Assembly: GCF_000316575.1 (NCBI RefSeq)
Contig: NC_019682.1
Span: 4,400,001-4,464,000, forward strand
Source: Calothrix sp. PCC 7507
GTDB taxonomy: Bacteria > Cyanobacteriota > Cyanobacteriia > Cyanobacteriales > Nostocaceae
Direction of reading: 5' to 3'
Length of the DNA stretch: 64,000 nucleotides
Both the position numbers and the translations under genes were made by a program. The stretch's first letter is position 1; each line of letters begins with the position of its first letter. The notes below the pieces were generated by a model, which was not told where the DNA came from, ran no database searches, and was given only the letters and a program-made list of their open reading frames with translations. Shown one piece after another: positions 62,854 to 64,000 of the stretch.

Positions 62854-64000
62854 TATCGTGTCATCAACTAACTGTTGCAGACACGTAGAAATATCCACCT
62901 GTACAGAAACAGGATGATCCAAGCGCCTTGTTTCTGCTGGTAGACTGGCAACAGCAGCGGCAGTACGTTGGCGAATTGTGTCCAAGGTGTCTGGTGGTTG
63001 CATCCGTTCACCTTCCTTTACCACCAACTGCAATAAAGGTTTTTCGTCCAGAGGATTTTCCGTCACTAATCCCAATCTGTCTGCTTTCACCTTACCTCCC
63101 ACAAACGAGCGAAAAATCTGCTTGCGTCCTGGATAAGTTGCTTTGCCACTTGATTGTTTCATGACTGGGATGCCGTCAATTTCGACTAGTTTATAAACTC
63201 CATTTACCGGCGCACCTGTAACTAGTCGCGTTCCTAAGCCATAGCCGTCAATCTGGGCACCGGCTGCTTTTAGCCGGGCAATTTCCCACTCATCCAAGTC
63301 GCCACTAGCAAAAATTGATACTCCAGGAAGTAGCGATCGCACTTCTTGGGACAAAGTCACCAAATCTCCAGAGTCCAACCTTACACCAGTCAATTTCATT
63401 TCCCCGGAATTTACTTTTTGGGACAACCGCTGGGCAGCAGCGATCGTATCGTAAGTATCAATCAGCAGCGAAGCACCCGGAAAATATTCATGAAACGCCG
63501 TAAAAGCTTGTTCTTCACTGCCTGCCATTGCTGACAGTGCCATAACCAAGGCGTGAGCCATCGTACCACTTGGTTTCTCGCCCAGTTGTAGCGCTGCTAA
63601 CACATTTGATGTGGCATCTAATCCACCCGCTAAGGCTGCCCTTGAAGCCCACAATGCCCCTTGGGGACTAAATGCTCGTCTTGCACCAAATTCCAGCAGT
63701 GTGGTTTGCTCTCCCACCACATCCCTGAGCCTTGCTGCTTTGGTGGCAATCAATGTTTGATAATTAAGCGTATTTAATAGGTAGGTTTCTACTAACTGTG
63801 CTTGCCATAGGGGTGCTTCGATTCGCAACAACGGTTGATTGGCAAATACCGCCGTCCCTTCTGGTACTGCCCACACATCGCCAGTAAAACCTCCTTGGGC
63901 GAGTAATGACCAAAAGCGATCGCTCACATTCGCAAAAATCCCCGTCGCCTGTAAAGCCGCTATCTGAGCAGTACTAAAGCGGAATTTTTCTAAATACTCC
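62791..64000 (-). CDS. pncB: Nicotinate phosphoribosyltransferase, N-terminus outside window
   Basis: About 403 codons are visible; the frame continues without a stop to the right edge, where [21 protein letters not shown] (here read from 63999) matches the family N-terminal region, so the GTG at 63927 is not the true start. Seen: [38 protein letters not shown]-like [33 protein letters not shown] and [12 protein letters not shown]. It makes nicotinate mononucleotide from nicotinate and PRPP for NadD. The C-terminal ~18 residues (rich in GAGGRGAG) are encoded by a simple repeat and look added on. Confidence 0.9.
   Translation of the reverse strand, partial: EYLEKFRFSTAQIAALQATGIFANVSDRFWSLLAQGGFTGDVWAVPEGTAVFANQPLLRIEAPLWQAQLVETYLLNTLNYQTLIATKAARLRDVVGEQTTLLEFGARRAFSPQGALWASRAALAGGLDATSNVLAALQLGEKPSGTMAHALVMALSAMAGSEEQAFTAFHEYFPGASLLIDTYDTIAAAQRLSQKVNSGEMKLTGVRLDSGDLVTLSQEVRSLLPGVSIFASGDLDEWEIARLKAAGAQIDGYGLGTRLVTGAPVNGVYKLVEIDGIPVMKQSSGKATYPGRKQIFRSFVGGKVKADRLGLVTENPLDEKPLLQLVVKEGERMQPPDTLDTIRQRTAAAVASLPAETRRLDHPVSVQVDISTCLQQLVDDTIRQGAGGRGAGKQGSRGAGGE

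Noticed and set aside
62637-62917. Three overlapping plus-strand frames rich in GIGDWGL repeats
   Set aside because: They are translations of a 7-base tandem repeat in all three phases; no ribosome site and no non-repeat protein sequence.

Overview
The window looks like a chromosomal segment of a filamentous, probably heterocyst-forming cyanobacterium. The evidence is abundant GCGATCGC (HIP1-type) octamers, heptameric tandem repeats, many small palindromic or MITE-like elements, and typical cyanobacterial families (DevBCA-type exporters, DUF4327, Uma2 nucleases, a kinase-FGE fusion, PAS/GAF hybrid kinases). No tRNA, rRNA or CRISPR array was seen. Species cannot be assigned from the sequence alone.

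Bases 1-20.3 kb hold a purine/ureide catabolism locus interrupted by unrelated small genes. It contains an amidohydrolase (cut by the left edge), an isochorismatase-fold amidase, a cupin, a PuuE/allantoinase-like deacetylase, two AllA (ureidoglycolate lyase) family proteins, and a xanthine dehydrogenase made of a FAD subunit plus one chain fusing the 2Fe-2S and molybdenum parts. XdhC, a MocA-like cytidylyltransferase and a BMP-type nucleoside-binding lipoprotein with its ABC ATPase complete it. The permeases expected after the ATPase are absent; an apparently broken small gene follows instead. A kinase-FGE fusion, an Uma2 nuclease, a CocE/S15 hydrolase and a NodB deacetylase lie in between. 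From 20.6 to 30 kb there are two multidomain histidine kinases (one with a probable cyanobacteriochrome GAF domain), MoaE, a CrtI/retinol-saturase-like oxidoreductase and an MlaE-like permease.

From 31.1 to 38.3 kb, three minus-strand genes encode a dynamin-like GTPase, a large Hsp70/actin-fold ATPase and an unknown 364-residue protein, reminiscent of SrfB/SrfC-type sets. An IS1380-family element with recognisable inverted repeats (38.64-40.48 kb) lies next to it.

The most remarkable part is a tight seven-gene plus-strand operon at 42.2-52.8 kb. In order it encodes: a cyclic-nucleotide-binding domain fused to a CoA-acylating-type aldehyde dehydrogenase; a 980-residue chain joining a type II NADH dehydrogenase, a cyclic-nucleotide-binding domain, one transmembrane helix and a DevB/HlyD periplasmic adaptor; two different DevC-like permeases; a DevA-like ATPase with a C-terminal GAF domain keeping the full NKX5FX3DE motif of cyclic-nucleotide GAFs; a fatty acyl-AMP ligase; and a free acyl carrier protein. 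My inference is a cyclic-nucleotide-gated, redox-coupled machine that activates or reduces a fatty acyl group and exports a lipid product. I know of no described system with this architecture.

The right end holds a Tat-exported PhoX phosphatase, a membrane pentapeptide-repeat protein, a TPR lipoprotein, and an NAD-metabolism cluster on the minus strand (NadE, an NrtR-type Nudix regulator, NadD and a nicotinate phosphoribosyltransferase that runs off the right edge). MITE-like repeats are dense throughout, and a heptamer array separates the last two genes.
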